A stretch of DNA of 64,000 nucleotides from Pseudonocardia sp. (GCF_029263155.1 NZ_JAJCYB010000074.1:62001-126000); one strand, 5' to 3'. Positions 1 to 8,840 are shown, counted from the stretch's first letter. A program made the numbers and translations. Notes: generated by a model from the letters alone, not told the origin.

Positions 1-649
1 GCCAGAACCGGGACGAGTCCGAGGTCAGCACCTCGTCGGCGAGCACGATCGCGCCGGTCCCGTCGAGACCGAACTCCAGCTTCGTGTCGGCGACGAGGAT
101 GCCCTGCGCGGCGGCGGTCTGCGCCCCCCGCGTGTAGACCGACAGGGTCAGGTCGCGCAGTCGCGCCGCGCGGTCGGCCCCGATCAGCGCGGCCGTCTCG
201 TCGAAGGTCAGGAACTCGTCGTGCTCGCCGACCGGCGCCTTCGTGGTGGGGGTGAAGATCGGCTCGGGCAGCTCGGAGCCCTCCACGAGCCCGGGGGGCA
301 GCGCCACGCCGGACACCGAGCCGTGACGCCGGTACTCCTGCAGCCCCAGCCCGGCCAGGTAGCCGCGGGCGATGCACTCGACGGGCAGCATCTCCAGCCG
401 CCGGCAGCGCACCGCACGCCCGGCGAACTCCGCCGGCACGTCCTGGGAGATGACGTGGTGGGGCACCCCGAGCTGCTCGAACCACCACAGCGACAGCTGG
501 GTGAGCAGGGCCCCCTTGTCGGGGACGGGGGTGGGCAGCACGACGTCGTAGATGGACAGCCGGTCGGACGCGACCAGGATCAGCTCGCCGGGGTCCCTTG
601 AGTCGTCGAGGTAGACGTCGCGGACCTTGCCCGAGTGCAGCAGCTTCAC
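1..649 (-). CDS. purC: Phosphoribosylaminoimidazole-succinocarboxamide synthase (SAICAR synthase), 3' end outside the window
   Basis: PurC ligates aspartate to CAIR with ATP in step 8 of purine synthesis, in the cytoplasm. About 216 N-terminal residues are visible; the rest lies beyond base 1. The protein opens with the family signature HSGKVRDVY and continues with ASDRLSIYDVV, RRLEMLPVECIARGYL and DTKLEFG, all typical of bacterial PurC. The GTG start at 649 overlaps the purB stop in a GTGA tetranucleotide (646-649), so the two are translationally coupled. PurB makes the next enzyme of the pathway, which supports the start and an operon. Only the truncation by the window edge is unusual. Confidence 0.96.
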   Translation of the reverse strand, partial: MKLLHSGKVRDVYLDDSRDPGELILVASDRLSIYDVVLPTPVPDKGALLTQLSLWWFEQLGVPHHVISQDVPAEFAGRAVRCRRLEMLPVECIARGYLAGLGLQEYRRHGSVSGVALPPGLVEGSELPEPIFTPTTKAPVGEHDEFLTFDETAALIGADRAARLRDLTLSVYTRGAQTAAAQGILVADTKLEFGLDGTGAIVLADEVLTSDSSRFW

Positions 650-2076
650 AGGATGGCTCCGGGTGCGTAGGCGGCCGCGGTCGGGTGCGCGTCGACGATC
701 TCCCGCACCCGCGCGACGACGGCCGCGACCTGGTCGGTGGCCGCGCCGGTGAACCGCAGCGGATCGGCGAGCAGGCCGTCCAGGGTGCCGGATGGCAGTG
801 CGAGCCGCTCGTCGCCCGCGAGGCGGGCGATCAGGTCGTTCTCGCCCTGGCCCTTCTCCCGCATGGCCAGCGCGACGCCCACGGCGTGCTCCTTGATCAC
901 CTCATGGGCGGTCTCGCGCCCGACACCCGCCCGCACCGCGGCCGTCAGCACCGCGGTGGTCGCGAGGAAGGGGAGGTAGCGGTCCAGCTCGCGGGCGACG
1001 ACGGCCGGGTAGGCGCCGAACTCGTCGAGCACGGTGAGCGCGGTCTCGACGAGCCCGTCGAGGGCGAAGAAGGCGTCCGGCAGGGCGACGCGGCGCACCA
1101 CCGAGTCGGAGACGTCGCCCTCGTTCCACTGCGCACCGGCCAGCTCGGCCGCCATGCCGGCGTAGCCGCGCAGCAGCACCATCATCCCGTTGATGCGCTC
1201 GGTGGAGCGCGAGTTCATCTTGTGCGGCATCGCCGAGCTGCCGACCTGCCCGGGCTGGAAACCCTCGGTGGCCAGCTCGATGCCCGCCATCAACCGGATC
1301 GTCGTGGCCAGCGACGACGGCCCGGCGGCGAGCTGCACGAGCGCGGCGAGCACGTCGAAGTCCAGGGAGCGCGGGTAGACCTGGCCGACGCTGGTCAGCG
1401 TCGCCGCGAAGCCCAGGTGCCCGGCGACCCGGGACTCGAGGTCGGCCAGCCGGTCGGGAGACCCGAGGAGGTCGAGCATGTCCTGCGACGTGCCCATCGG
1501 CCCCTTGATCCCCCGCAGCGGGTAGCGCGCCCGCAGCTCCTCCAGGCGCGCGTAGGCCACGAGCAGCTCGTCGGCGGCGGAGGCGAAGCGCTTGCCCAGC
1601 GTGGTGGCCTGCGCGGCGACGTTGTGGCTGCGCCCGGCCATCGTCAGCTCCGCGTGCTCGGCCGCGCGGCGCGCCAGCCGGGCGAGGATCGCGACGGTGC
1701 GGTCGCGCACGTGCTCCAGCGACAGCCGGATCTGCAACTGCTCGACGTTCTCGGTGAGGTCGCGGCTGGTCATGCCCTTGTGCACGTGCTCGTGCCCGGC
1801 CAGCGCGCAGAACTCCTCGATGCGGGCCTTCACGTCGTGGCGGGTGACGCGCTCGCGGGCGGCGATCGAGGCGAGGTCGACCTGCTCGGCGACGCGCTCG
1901 TAGTCCTCGACCACGCCGTCGGGCACGTCGACGCCGAGGTCGCGCTGCGCGCGGAGCACCGCGATCCACAGCCGCCGCTCCAGCACGATCTTGTACTCGG
2001 GCGACCAGAGCCGGACCAGCTCCGGGCTCGCGTACCGGGCGGCGAGGACGTTCGGGATCGCGGCGGAGGGGATCAC
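646..2076 (-). CDS. purB: Adenylosuccinate lyase
   Basis: A 476-aa member of the fumarase/aspartase superfamily. PurB cleaves SAICAR to AICAR plus fumarate and adenylosuccinate to AMP plus fumarate. The superfamily signature SSAMPHKMNSRSTERI is near residue 270 and the protein is full length for the family. It overlaps purC by four bases (GTGA), so purB-purC form a coupled pair read leftward. About 115 bp, including a strong inverted repeat, separate it from the TetR gene upstream on the same strand, so its own promoter probably lies there. Assignment is secure. Confidence 0.97.
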   Translation of the reverse strand: MIPSAAIPNVLAARYASPELVRLWSPEYKIVLERRLWIAVLRAQRDLGVDVPDGVVEDYERVAEQVDLASIAARERVTRHDVKARIEEFCALAGHEHVHKGMTSRDLTENVEQLQIRLSLEHVRDRTVAILARLARRAAEHAELTMAGRSHNVAAQATTLGKRFASAADELLVAYARLEELRARYPLRGIKGPMGTSQDMLDLLGSPDRLADLESRVAGHLGFAATLTSVGQVYPRSLDFDVLAALVQLAAGPSSLATTIRLMAGIELATEGFQPGQVGSSAMPHKMNSRSTERINGMMVLLRGYAGMAAELAGAQWNEGDVSDSVVRRVALPDAFFALDGLVETALTVLDEFGAYPAVVARELDRYLPFLATTAVLTAAVRAGVGRETAHEVIKEHAVGVALAMREKGQGENDLIARLAGDERLALPSGTLDGLLADPLRFTGAATDQVAAVVARVREIVDAHPTAAAYAPGAIL

Positions 2077-2132
2077 GTCGCAGCAGCCTACGTCCCGGTC
2101 CGGGCCGCGCTCGCCCGCCGTGCACGACAGCG

Positions 2133-2188
2133 GTCGCCGTGCACACGTCGCGCCCGCGGCACGGCGGCGGGCCGATGTGCACGGCGAC
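2133..2188 (-). terminator. Inverted repeat just past the TetR gene stop
   Basis: A perfect 13-bp inverted repeat (2133-2145 with 2176-2188, core CGCCGTGCACA) with a 30-base loop begins three bases beyond the TetR stop codon. It has no U-tract, as is common for actinobacterial terminators. The purB promoter must lie in the same 115-bp gap, so the repeat could instead be an operator. Terminator is the more likely reading because of its distance from the stop. Confidence 0.5.
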
Positions 2189-2190
2189 GT

Positions 2191-2763
2191 TCACAGCACC
2201 CGCAGCAACACCTCGCGGGCCGCCGCGCGAGGATCGGGATCGGCCTCGATCAGCGCGCTGATCACCGCCCCGTCGACGAGCGACACCAGGTCGCGCAGCC
2301 GCGTCGGTCCGACCGGACGCCCCGAGCGGGTGAGGATCTCGCCGAGCAGCGCGTCGAGCTCGCCGCGCAGCTCGCGCATCAGCGGCGCGAGGTAGGGGCG
2401 GCGACCGGCGCCGACCAGTCGCTCGTAGCGCAGCAGCACCGCGTCGAGGCCGCCGTCGCGGGACTCGGCACCCAGCAGCTGGTCGATCACCAGCTCCACC
2501 AGCGCGGGGGTGTCGGTGACGCCCGGGGCGAGCGCGGCGAGCTGGGCGCGGCCCCCGGCGAGCTCGTCGCGGCTGGTCCGCTCGGTCGCGGCGGTGACCA
2601 GCTCGTCGAGCGAGTCGAAGTAGTAGGTCGTCGACGACAGCGGCAGCCCCGCGTGCTCGGCCACGGCCCGGTGCCGCACCGCGTCGAAGCCACCGGAGCG
2701 CAGCAGGGCCGCGGCCGCCGTCACCAGCTCGGCCCGCCGCCGCTCACCCTTCGCCGTACCCAC
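2191..2763 (-). CDS. TetR/AcrR-family transcriptional regulator
   Basis: A 190-aa protein with the TetR layout: an N-terminal helix-turn-helix (about residues 10-50, with AVRHRAVAEHAGLPLSSTTYYF containing the recognition helix) and a helical ligand domain with no recognisable ligand signature. The GTG at 2763 (VGTAKGERRRAEL) was chosen because TetR proteins normally start a few residues before the first helix; the open frame runs much further upstream but there lies antisense or out of frame within the neighbouring gene. It lies 58 bp after the sigma-factor partner gene on the same strand and may be the last gene of that unit. Target and ligand are unknown. Confidence 0.85.
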   Translation of the reverse strand: MGTAKGERRRAELVTAAAALLRSGGFDAVRHRAVAEHAGLPLSSTTYYFDSLDELVTAATERTSRDELAGGRAQLAALAPGVTDTPALVELVIDQLLGAESRDGGLDAVLLRYERLVGAGRRPYLAPLMRELRGELDALLGEILTRSGRPVGPTRLRDLVSLVDGAVISALIEADPDPRAAAREVLLRVL

Positions 2764-2821
2764 GGGTCCCAGTGTCCCCGACCGTCGACCGGCGATCACG
2801 AACCGGCTCCGGCGGGCGCGC

Positions 2822-3595
2822 CTACAGCCGCGGGGCCAGGAAGGCCGCGACCGTGTCGAGGCGTCCCTCGAACGGGACGGCGTCACCCCCGCCCGCGCCG
2901 CGTGCGCTGACCACGACGGTGCCTCCGGAAGCGGTGGGTGCCCGCACGGTCGAGCCGCCGCTCGGCTGCCCGTCGGCCGTGCCGGGCGGCAGGTACCGCA
3001 CCGTGAGCAGGCCGCCGGTACCGGCGTCGTCGACCTCCAGGTTGACGCCCCGCTCCCCGCCGGGGCGGCACTCCATCGTGATCGCGCCCTCCGGCGCCCC
3101 GGCCACCTCGGGCAGCACCTGCTCGACGTAGGCCCGCAGCCGCGGGTCCTGCCGGTCGGCGCACTCGGTGGTGCCCGGGCCGAGCGGGCTGCCGGTGAAC
3201 TCGGGGAGCGCACTCAGCGCCTCGGGCTCGGATGCGCCCGGGGCGGCGTCCCCGGCGCGGTCGCGGGCCGAGTCGGACGGGCCGGAGTCCGACTGCCCGG
3301 ACTCCGACCGCCCGGACTCCGACGGGGCCGACTCGGCGAGGGCCTCCGGTCCGGGGGCCGACGCCGGGGCCGCCGCGGTGGACGCCGCGCCACCGGACCC
3401 GGACGGCAGCCCGGCCGCCACCCCCACGCCGGCGACGACGAGCAGCGCCATCGCCCCGCCCAACACCGCCGAACGGCGGCGCGTGGTGATCCGTCGTGAG
3501 GTGGCGACCACCCGCCCGTGGTCGAACGCGGGTGGCGGCGGGTCGGAACCGGCCGCATCACGGAACAGCGCCGCGAGGCGCTCGTCGTCGGTCAC
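2822..3595 (-). CDS. Single-pass membrane protein, probable partner or anti-sigma factor of the upstream SigE-type sigma
   Basis: 257 aa. A short cytoplasmic N-terminus (about 40 residues) is followed by one hydrophobic segment (about residues 42-62) and a long extracytoplasmic part with a Ser/Gly/Glu repeat tract (SESGRSESGQSDSG type) and a globular C-terminal domain. This layout, directly downstream of a SigE-family ECF gene, is typical of membrane-bound regulators of such sigma factors. No canonical zinc anti-sigma HxxxCxxC motif is visible, so the anti-sigma role is inferred from context. The GTG start at 3595 follows GGAGGAG and overlaps the stop of an upstream 13-codon mini-ORF (see 3583-3670). 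I would call it a sigma-associated membrane protein of unproven function. Confidence 0.7.
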   Translation of the reverse strand: MTDDERLAALFRDAAGSDPPPPAFDHGRVVATSRRITTRRRSAVLGGAMALLVVAGVGVAAGLPSGSGGAASTAAAPASAPGPEALAESAPSESGRSESGQSDSGPSDSARDRAGDAAPGASEPEALSALPEFTGSPLGPGTTECADRQDPRLRAYVEQVLPEVAGAPEGAITMECRPGGERGVNLEVDDAGTGGLLTVRYLPPGTADGQPSGGSTVRAPTASGGTVVVSARGAGGGDAVPFEGRLDTVAAFLAPRL

Positions 3596-3670
3596 GTCGG
3601 CTCCTCCGCGGGAAGGAGTGCGTCGTCGGTCATCTCGGCTCCTCCGCGGGAAGGAGTGCGTCGTCGGTCA
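3583..3670 (-). repeat. 38-bp tandem duplication of a translation-initiation region
   Basis: Two full 38-bp units (3583-3620 and 3621-3658) plus a third partial unit (3659-3670) share the 12-base start CGTCGTCGGTCA. Read on the minus strand, each unit carries GGAGGAG followed by an ATG or GTG and ACCGACGACG (MTDD). Because 38 is not a multiple of three, each upstream copy makes a 13-codon ORF whose TGA overlaps the next start codon. Confidence 0.9.
3592..3633 (-). CDS. 13-aa mini-ORF (second copy) coupled to the membrane-protein gene
   Basis: Reads MTDDALLPAEEPT and stops at a TGA that overlaps the GTG start of the 257-aa membrane protein (GTGA, 3592-3595). It has its own GGAGGAG ribosome site inside the previous repeat unit. 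Its first four residues equal those of the main protein, as expected from duplication of the start region. Whether it is translated is unknown; the arrangement would feed ribosomes into the main gene. Confidence 0.4.
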   Translation of the reverse strand: MTDDALLPAEEPT

Positions 3671-3671
3671 T
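3630..3671 (-). CDS. 13-aa mini-ORF (first copy)
   Basis: Reads MTDDALLPAEEPR and begins 10 bases after the sigma-factor stop, with GAGGGGG before the ATG at 3671. Its TGA overlaps the ATG of the second mini-ORF (ATGA, 3630-3633). It would link the sigma-factor reading frame to the second mini-ORF by re-initiation. Confidence 0.4.
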   Translation of the reverse strand: MTDDALLPAEEPR

Positions 3672-3681
3672 GTCCCCCTCC

Positions 3682-4194
3682 TCAGCCGGTCGGTCGCAGG
3701 TCGTCGAGCGAGTCGCCCAGCGCCGCGCGCAGGGCGTCGAGCCCGTGGCTGGTCTGGCTCTTCACCGTGCCCTCCGAGCAGCCCAGCGCCGCGGCGGTGC
3801 CCGCGACGTCGAGGCCCTCCAGGTAGCGCAGCACCAGCACGGCGCGCTGCCGGGGAGGCACCGACCGCAGGCCGTCGACGAGGACGTGCCGGGTGGCGAC
3901 CCCGTCGGTGGCCGGCGCCACGCTCGCCTCCTCCACCACGTCGGTGAACCGCTCCCGCCGCCACGGCCGACGCGACTCGTCGATCACCGACCGCACCAGG
4001 GTGCGCCGCATCCAGCCGTCGAGCGCGTCGCGGTCCCGGATGCGCCGCCAGTGCCGGTGCAGGGCGACGAACGCCGCCTGGGCGTGGTCGTCGGCGCGGT
4101 GCCAGTCACCGCAGAGCAGGTAGGCGGTGCGCCGCACCGCGTCGCGGCGCGCGCGGAAGTAGGCCTCGAACTCCGCCTCGGTGGACCGGTCCAC
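3682..4194 (-). CDS. SigE-family ECF RNA polymerase sigma factor
   Basis: 170 aa, the usual length for the SigE-type group of actinobacterial ECF sigma factors. Region 2 (about residues 10-70, RTAYLLCGDWHRADDHAQ) and region 4 (about residues 110-160, with SVPPRQRAVLVLRYLEGL and the HTH ending in GCSEGTVKSQ) are both present, with nothing else attached. The GTG at 4194 follows AGAGGGGGG at good spacing, so it is preferred over the longer frame that starts at 4362. The next gene in the unit encodes a single-pass membrane protein that probably controls or senses for it. The divergent neighbour is a threonine aldolase gene, and the 152-bp gap should hold both promoters. Confidence 0.9.
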   Translation of the reverse strand: MDRSTEAEFEAYFRARRDAVRRTAYLLCGDWHRADDHAQAAFVALHRHWRRIRDRDALDGWMRRTLVRSVIDESRRPWRRERFTDVVEEASVAPATDGVATRHVLVDGLRSVPPRQRAVLVLRYLEGLDVAGTAAALGCSEGTVKSQTSHGLDALRAALGDSLDDLRPTG

Positions 4195-4346
4195 CCGCGA
4201 CCCCCCTCTCCGCTCACACGCTGGGACGCGAGTGCGGGCGGCCACGGTTGCACGACCGTGACAGGTTCCCCCGATCGGCCCAATCTCGTGACCGTACCGT
4301 GACCCTGGCGCGAACTGTGCCAAGCCGGCTGGTTGAATCGGATCCC

Positions 4347-5480
4347 GTGCGTCCCACCTCACGTGCCCGGCGGGCGGCCGCGAGCGGCGGTCCGATCGAT
4401 CTCCGGTCCGACACCGTCACCAGGCCCACGAAGGCGATGCGGTCGGCGATGGCCGCCGCCGAGGTGGGTGACGACGTGCTCGACCGGGACCCCACGATGC
4501 GCGAGCTGGAGGTCCGCGTCGCGGGGCTGCTGGGCGCCGCCGACGGCCTGTGGACGCCGAGCGGATCGATGGGCAACCTCATCGCGCTGATGAGCCACCT
4601 CGACCGCGGCGACGCCTTCCTCGCCCCCGTCGGCGCCCACGTGCTCGACGCCGAGCTGGGCACGGCGGCGTGGCTGGCCGGCGGGATGCCGCGCCCGCTC
4701 CCCCACGACGGCGGCCCCGGCCGCGTCACCCCGGACGCGGTGCGCCGCGCCGCCGGCACCGCGGGCCCCTACTACACGCTGCGCACCACGCTGTTGTGCC
4801 TGGAGAACACCCACAACGCCTCGGGCGGCACCGTCACCGCCCCCGAGGAGCACGCGGCGGTGGCCGCGGCCGCCAAGGCCGCACGGCTGCGGGTGCACCT
4901 CGACGGCGCGCGGCTGTGGAACGCGGCCGCGTCGCAGGGGGTGCCGCCGGGGGCGCTCACCGTCGGCGTGGACACCGTGCAGGTGTGCCTGAGCAAGGGC
5001 CTCGGCGCGCCCGTCGGATCGGTGGTGGCCGGGACCGCGGAGTTCATCGACGAGGCGCGCAGGCTGCGCAAGATGCTCGGCGGCGGCGTGCGGCAGGGCG
5101 GGGTGCTGGCCGCGGCCGGGCTCGTCGCCCTGGACCGCGTCGACCGGCTGGGCGAGGACCACGAGCGCGCCCGCACGCTCGCCGCCGGGCTGCGCGAGCG
5201 CGGCTGGCAGGCGGCGACCCCACAGACCAACATCGTGCTCGTCGCCGTCGCCGACCTCGACGGCACGCTGCGCCGCTTCTCCGAGGCCGGCGTGCGCGCG
5301 TCGGCGATGTCGGGGCAGGTGCGGCTGATGACCCACGGCGACATCGGCGACGCCGAGATCGCCGCGGCCCTGGAGCGGATCGGCCCGGTCGAGTCCGGCC
5401 GGACCACGCACGCCTCGACGACGGCGCGCGCGCTCAGGTCGGGTGCCGGTCGCGCTCCAGCGCGTCCAGCCGGGCGCTGA
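4347..5480 (+). CDS. Low-specificity threonine aldolase (PLP beta-eliminating lyase family)
   Basis: 377 aa. Family hallmarks are IDLRSDTVTRPT at the N-terminus, EVGDDVLDRDPT, the acidic PLP-contact stretch LHLDGARLWNAA-type, and the PLP lysine in CLSKGLGAPVGS. It cleaves threonine or allo-threonine to glycine and acetaldehyde in the cytoplasm. The GTG at 4347 is the best start because it sits about 20 residues before the conserved IDLRSD. The C-terminal tail beyond the family core is Arg/Ala-rich and overlaps the 3' end of the convergent potassium-channel gene by 47 bases (5434-5480), so the last 15 or so residues may not be functional. Confidence 0.92.
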   Translation: MRPTSRARRAAASGGPIDLRSDTVTRPTKAMRSAMAAAEVGDDVLDRDPTMRELEVRVAGLLGAADGLWTPSGSMGNLIALMSHLDRGDAFLAPVGAHVLDAELGTAAWLAGGMPRPLPHDGGPGRVTPDAVRRAAGTAGPYYTLRTTLLCLENTHNASGGTVTAPEEHAAVAAAAKAARLRVHLDGARLWNAAASQGVPPGALTVGVDTVQVCLSKGLGAPVGSVVAGTAEFIDEARRLRKMLGGGVRQGGVLAAAGLVALDRVDRLGEDHERARTLAAGLRERGWQAATPQTNIVLVAVADLDGTLRRFSEAGVRASAMSGQVRLMTHGDIGDAEIAAALERIGPVESGRTTHASTTARALRSGAGRAPARPAGR

Positions 5481-6219
5481 TCGACCGCAGCTCGGCGAGC
5501 ACCTCGTCGATCCGGCCCCCCGTGCGCTCGACGTCCCCGGCCACGTCCTCGATGTCGTCCTCGATCTCGCGGGCGGTCTCCGCGCCGGCCTTGCGCAGGT
5601 TCTCCACGAACCAGCTCGCGATCGACGCCGTGACCACCCCGAGCAGCGCGATCCCGGCCACCATCAGCGACGCCGCGACGAACCGGCCCTCGAACGTCAC
5701 CGGGTAGCGGTCGCCGTAGCCGACCGTGGAGATCGTCGTGAGCGTCCACCACACGGCGTCACCGAACGAGGTGATCGACGCGTCCGGCGCGTCCCGCTCG
5801 GCGTCGAGCACGGCCAGCGAGGCGACGAAGCCCACGAGCACCACGCTGCCGACGACGTAGAACACCACGCGGCCACGCACGTCGTCGCGAAGCTGGCGGT
5901 TCAGCACGCTGATCACGGTGATCACCCGCAGCGCCCGGAGCTGGCGGAACATCGGCAGCAGCAGGATCACCAGGTCCGGCAGGTGCGTGTAGACGAAACG
6001 CCACCGGCGCCGCGCCATCGAGATCCGCGCCAGGTAGTCGAGGCCGAACACGACCCAGACGCCGGTCAGCACGATCTCCAGCAGTGCGCCGCCCGCGTCA
6101 CCGATGTCGGGGTTCAGCACCTGCACGGCGTAGGCGATCAGGAAGACCACCGCGAGACCGGTGAGCCACCAGTCGACCCGCCGGTCCCATTCCGCGATCC
6201 GCGGCTCGTCCTGGTCCAT
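5434..6219 (-). CDS. Voltage-gated-type potassium channel with C-terminal coiled coil
   Basis: 261 aa, membrane protein. Several hydrophobic segments precede a pore loop with the selectivity filter TVGYGD at residues 165-170, followed by a last transmembrane helix (about 182-205) and a charged C-terminal helix (about 207-257) with heptad-like leucine and acidic/arginine pattern. The S4-like segment (FRQLRALRVITVISVLNRQL) has only spaced arginines, so voltage sensing may be weak. The gene stands alone between a threonine aldolase (convergent, 47-base overlap) and an aminotransferase. It is a six-helix Kv/KvAP-type channel by layout; selectivity for K+ rests on the filter. Confidence 0.92.
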   Translation of the reverse strand: MDQDEPRIAEWDRRVDWWLTGLAVVFLIAYAVQVLNPDIGDAGGALLEIVLTGVWVVFGLDYLARISMARRRWRFVYTHLPDLVILLLPMFRQLRALRVITVISVLNRQLRDDVRGRVVFYVVGSVVLVGFVASLAVLDAERDAPDASITSFGDAVWWTLTTISTVGYGDRYPVTFEGRFVAASLMVAGIALLGVVTASIASWFVENLRKAGAETAREIEDDIEDVAGDVERTGGRIDEVLAELRSISARLDALERDRHPT

Positions 6220-6283
6220 GACCGGGCAGGGTAGAGGCGCGCGCGGCCGGTCCGCCCCGAGGGACGGCGTCCCGCATCCGCGC

Positions 6284-7477
6284 TCAGGTCCGGCCGGGAC
6301 CGCTGCGCAGCCACCCCTCGATCCGGTGCAGGGCCTCCCGGACGTCGTCGGTGGATCCGGCGCACGAGAACCGCACCCACCGGCCGCCGTCGACCGGGTC
6401 GAAGTCCAGACCGGGTGCGAGGGCCACCCCGACGTCGGCGAGCAGGCGGTACACGAGGTCCATCGAGTCGGCGGACAGGTGCGCCACGTCCGCGTACACG
6501 TAGAAGGCCCCGTCCGGGGGCGCGACGCGGGTGATGCCCAGCCGCGGCAACCCGTCGAGCAGCAGGTCGCGGTTCACCGCGTAGCGCGCCACGTGGCCGT
6601 CGGCCTCGGCGTAGCCCGCCGCGTCGAACGCGCCCAGCGCCGCCCGCTGGGCCGGCGCGGGCGGGCAGACGGTGAAGTTGCCGGCCAGGCAGTCGGCCGC
6701 GCGCAGCAGCCGCGGGGGCAGCAGCAGCCAGCCCAGCCGCCAGCCCGTCATCGAGAAGTACTTCGAGAAGGAGTTGACGACGATCGCCTCGGGCGAGGAC
6801 TCCCGGGCGCACGACGTGGCGGGGGCACCCGCGTAGGAGATGCCGTGGTAGATCTCGTCGCTGACCAGCTGCACGCCGGTGCGCTCGCAGTACCGCGCGA
6901 GCTCGGCGAGCTCCTCCGGTGGCAGCACCGTGCCCGTCGGGTTGGCCGGGCTCGCGACGACCAGTCCCTTCACCGGCTCGTCGAGCGACTCGAGCATCGC
7001 CACCGTGGGCTGGTAGCGCGTCTCCGGTCCGCACGGCAGCTCGACGACCTCGCAGCCCAGCGCGGTGAGGATGTTGCGGTAGCAGGGATAGCCGGGGCGG
7101 GCCATCGCCACGCGGTCCCCGGCGTCGAACGCGGCGAGGAAGGCGAGCAGGAAACCGCCCGACGACCCGGTGGTGATCACGACCTGCTCGGCAGGCACGT
7201 CCAGCCCGTAGGTGCGGGCGTAGTGGCCCGCGACGGCCGTCCGCAGCTCCGGGACGCCCAGCGCCACGGTGTAGCCGAGAACCTCGTCCGCGATCGCGGC
7301 GGTGGCGGCCGCCCGGACCGGGGCCGGCGCGCCCGTCGAGGGCTGGCCCGCGGAGAGGTTCACCAGGTCGCCGTGGGTGCGCTGCCGCTCGCCCGCCGCC
7401 GCCCACACGTCCATCACGTGGAAGGGCGGGATGGCGGCGCGGCTCGCCACGGCGAGCCGGGATGCGTTGGTCGTCAC
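6284..7477 (-). CDS. Class I/II PLP-dependent aminotransferase
   Basis: 397 aa, fold-type I. The PLP lysine is in SFSKYFSMTGWRLGW, preceded by the usual SPANPTG and SDEIYHG blocks, and the C-terminus keeps the substrate-carboxylate arginine region (VRFSCAGS). Sequence alone does not fix the amino donor; it resembles the broad aspartate/alanine/aromatic group often annotated simply as pyridoxal phosphate-dependent aminotransferase. The GTG start at 7477 leaves a normal-length N-terminus. It has no obvious operon partner; purD follows about 100 bp upstream on the same strand. Confidence 0.9.
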   Translation of the reverse strand: MTTNASRLAVASRAAIPPFHVMDVWAAAGERQRTHGDLVNLSAGQPSTGAPAPVRAAATAAIADEVLGYTVALGVPELRTAVAGHYARTYGLDVPAEQVVITTGSSGGFLLAFLAAFDAGDRVAMARPGYPCYRNILTALGCEVVELPCGPETRYQPTVAMLESLDEPVKGLVVASPANPTGTVLPPEELAELARYCERTGVQLVSDEIYHGISYAGAPATSCARESSPEAIVVNSFSKYFSMTGWRLGWLLLPPRLLRAADCLAGNFTVCPPAPAQRAALGAFDAAGYAEADGHVARYAVNRDLLLDGLPRLGITRVAPPDGAFYVYADVAHLSADSMDLVYRLLADVGVALAPGLDFDPVDGGRWVRFSCAGSTDDVREALHRIEGWLRSGPGRT

Positions 7478-7574
7478 CCGGCGAGCCTAGGCGGGGGCGA
7501 GCGGCGGCAGGCGGGCCGTGCACCCGGTCGTGCCGAGGACGCGAACGCGTCGGGTGCGGCTCGGCGTCACCTGC

Positions 7575-8840
7575 TCATCCCGGTGAGGGGACGCGGATCT
7601 CCTCGCGGACGGCTCGCAGCGCGATGTCGGTGCGGTGGTGCGAACCCGCCAGGTGCACGGCGTCCAGGCGCCGGTAGGCGTCGTCGCGGGCCGCGGCCAG
7701 ATCGCGCCCCGTCCCGACGACGGACAGCACCCGCCCGCCCGCGGACACCACGGCCCCGTCGTCACGACGCCGGGTGCCGGCGTGCAGCACGCCGTCGGCG
7801 TCGGCACCGGTGAGCGGGTCGCCGAGACGGGGGGTGCCCGGGTAGCCCTCGGCCGCGCCCACGACCGTGACGGCCGCGCCGTCGGCCCACTCCGGGGCCG
7901 GGACGTCGGCCAGCCCTCCGGTGGCGGTGGCGTGCAGCAGCCCGGCCAGCGGGGAGCGCAGCAGGGCCAGCACGGCCTGGGTCTCCGGGTCGCCGAACCG
8001 GCAGTTGAACTCGATGACCGACGGTCCGGTCGAGGTCAGCGCGAGCCCGGCGTACAGCAGCCCGCTGAACGGGGTTCCGCGGGCGGCCATCTCCCGCGCC
8101 ACGGGCGCGACCACCGCGTCCACGAGTTCCTCGGCCAGGCGCGGCGAGGCCCACGGCAGCGGTGCGTAGGCCCCCATGCCGCCGGTGTTGGGGCCGGTGT
8201 CGTCGTCGCCGACGCGTTTGAAGTCCTGCGCAGGCAGCAGCGGCACCACGCACCCGCCGTCGACGAGGCAGAACAGCGACGCCTCCGGCCCGTCCAGGAA
8301 CTCCTCCAGCAGCACCGGGTGGCCGCCGTCGAGCAGGGTCATGGCGTGGGCACGGGCCAGGTCCCGGTCCAGCGTGACGACCACGCCCTTCCCGGCGGCC
8401 AGCCCGTCGTCCTTGACGACGTAGGGCGCGCTGAAGCGGTCCAGGGCGGCGTCGAGGTGGGCGGGGTTGTCGACGATCTCGCAGCCCGCCGTGGCCACCC
8501 CGGCGGCGGCCATGACGTCCTTCGCGAACGCCTTGGACCCCTCGATCCGGGCGGCGGCGGCGCTCGGACCGAAGCAGGCCACACCGGCCGCCCGCACCGC
8601 GTCGGCCACGCCGGCGACGAGCGGCGCCTCGGCCCCGACGACGACGAGATCGGCCGCCCAGTCCAGCGCGAGCGCCGTCACCGCGGCCGGGTCGAGCACG
8701 TCGACGCCGCGCTGCTCGGCGACCGAGGCCGTGCCCGCGTTGCCCGGCGCGCAGGCGAGCGCCGTCACCCCCGGATCCTGCGCGAGGGCGAGGAGGATGG
8801 CGTGCTCGCGAGCACCGGAGCCGACGACCAGGACGCGCAC
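7575..8840 (-). CDS. purD: Phosphoribosylamine-glycine ligase (GAR synthetase)
   Basis: 421 aa, ATP-grasp enzyme joining glycine to phosphoribosylamine in purine synthesis. It starts with [14 protein letters not shown], keeps the ATP-grasp blocks ([30 protein letters not shown]), the signature [12 protein letters not shown] and the metal-binding [10 protein letters not shown]. The GTG at 8840 directly precedes the conserved N-terminus and has no clear Shine-Dalgarno sequence, so translation could be leaderless. It is separated from purB/purC by four unrelated genes but is on the same strand. Confidence 0.97.
   Translation of the reverse strand: MRVLVVGSGAREHAILLALAQDPGVTALACAPGNAGTASVAEQRGVDVLDPAAVTALALDWAADLVVVGAEAPLVAGVADAVRAAGVACFGPSAAAARIEGSKAFAKDVMAAAGVATAGCEIVDNPAHLDAALDRFSAPYVVKDDGLAAGKGVVVTLDRDLARAHAMTLLDGGHPVLLEEFLDGPEASLFCLVDGGCVVPLLPAQDFKRVGDDDTGPNTGGMGAYAPLPWASPRLAEELVDAVVAPVAREMAARGTPFSGLLYAGLALTSTGPSVIEFNCRFGDPETQAVLALLRSPLAGLLHATATGGLADVPAPEWADGAAVTVVGAAEGYPGTPRLGDPLTGADADGVLHAGTRRRDDGAVVSAGGRVLSVVGTGRDLAAARDDAYRRLDAVHLAGSHHRTDIALRAVREEIRVPSPG

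Noticed and set aside
598..2910. A 770-codon open frame on the plus strand
   Set aside because: It lies antisense to purB and the TetR gene, and its translation is Arg/Gly/His-rich with no motif. Such long shadow frames come from high GC at third codon positions.
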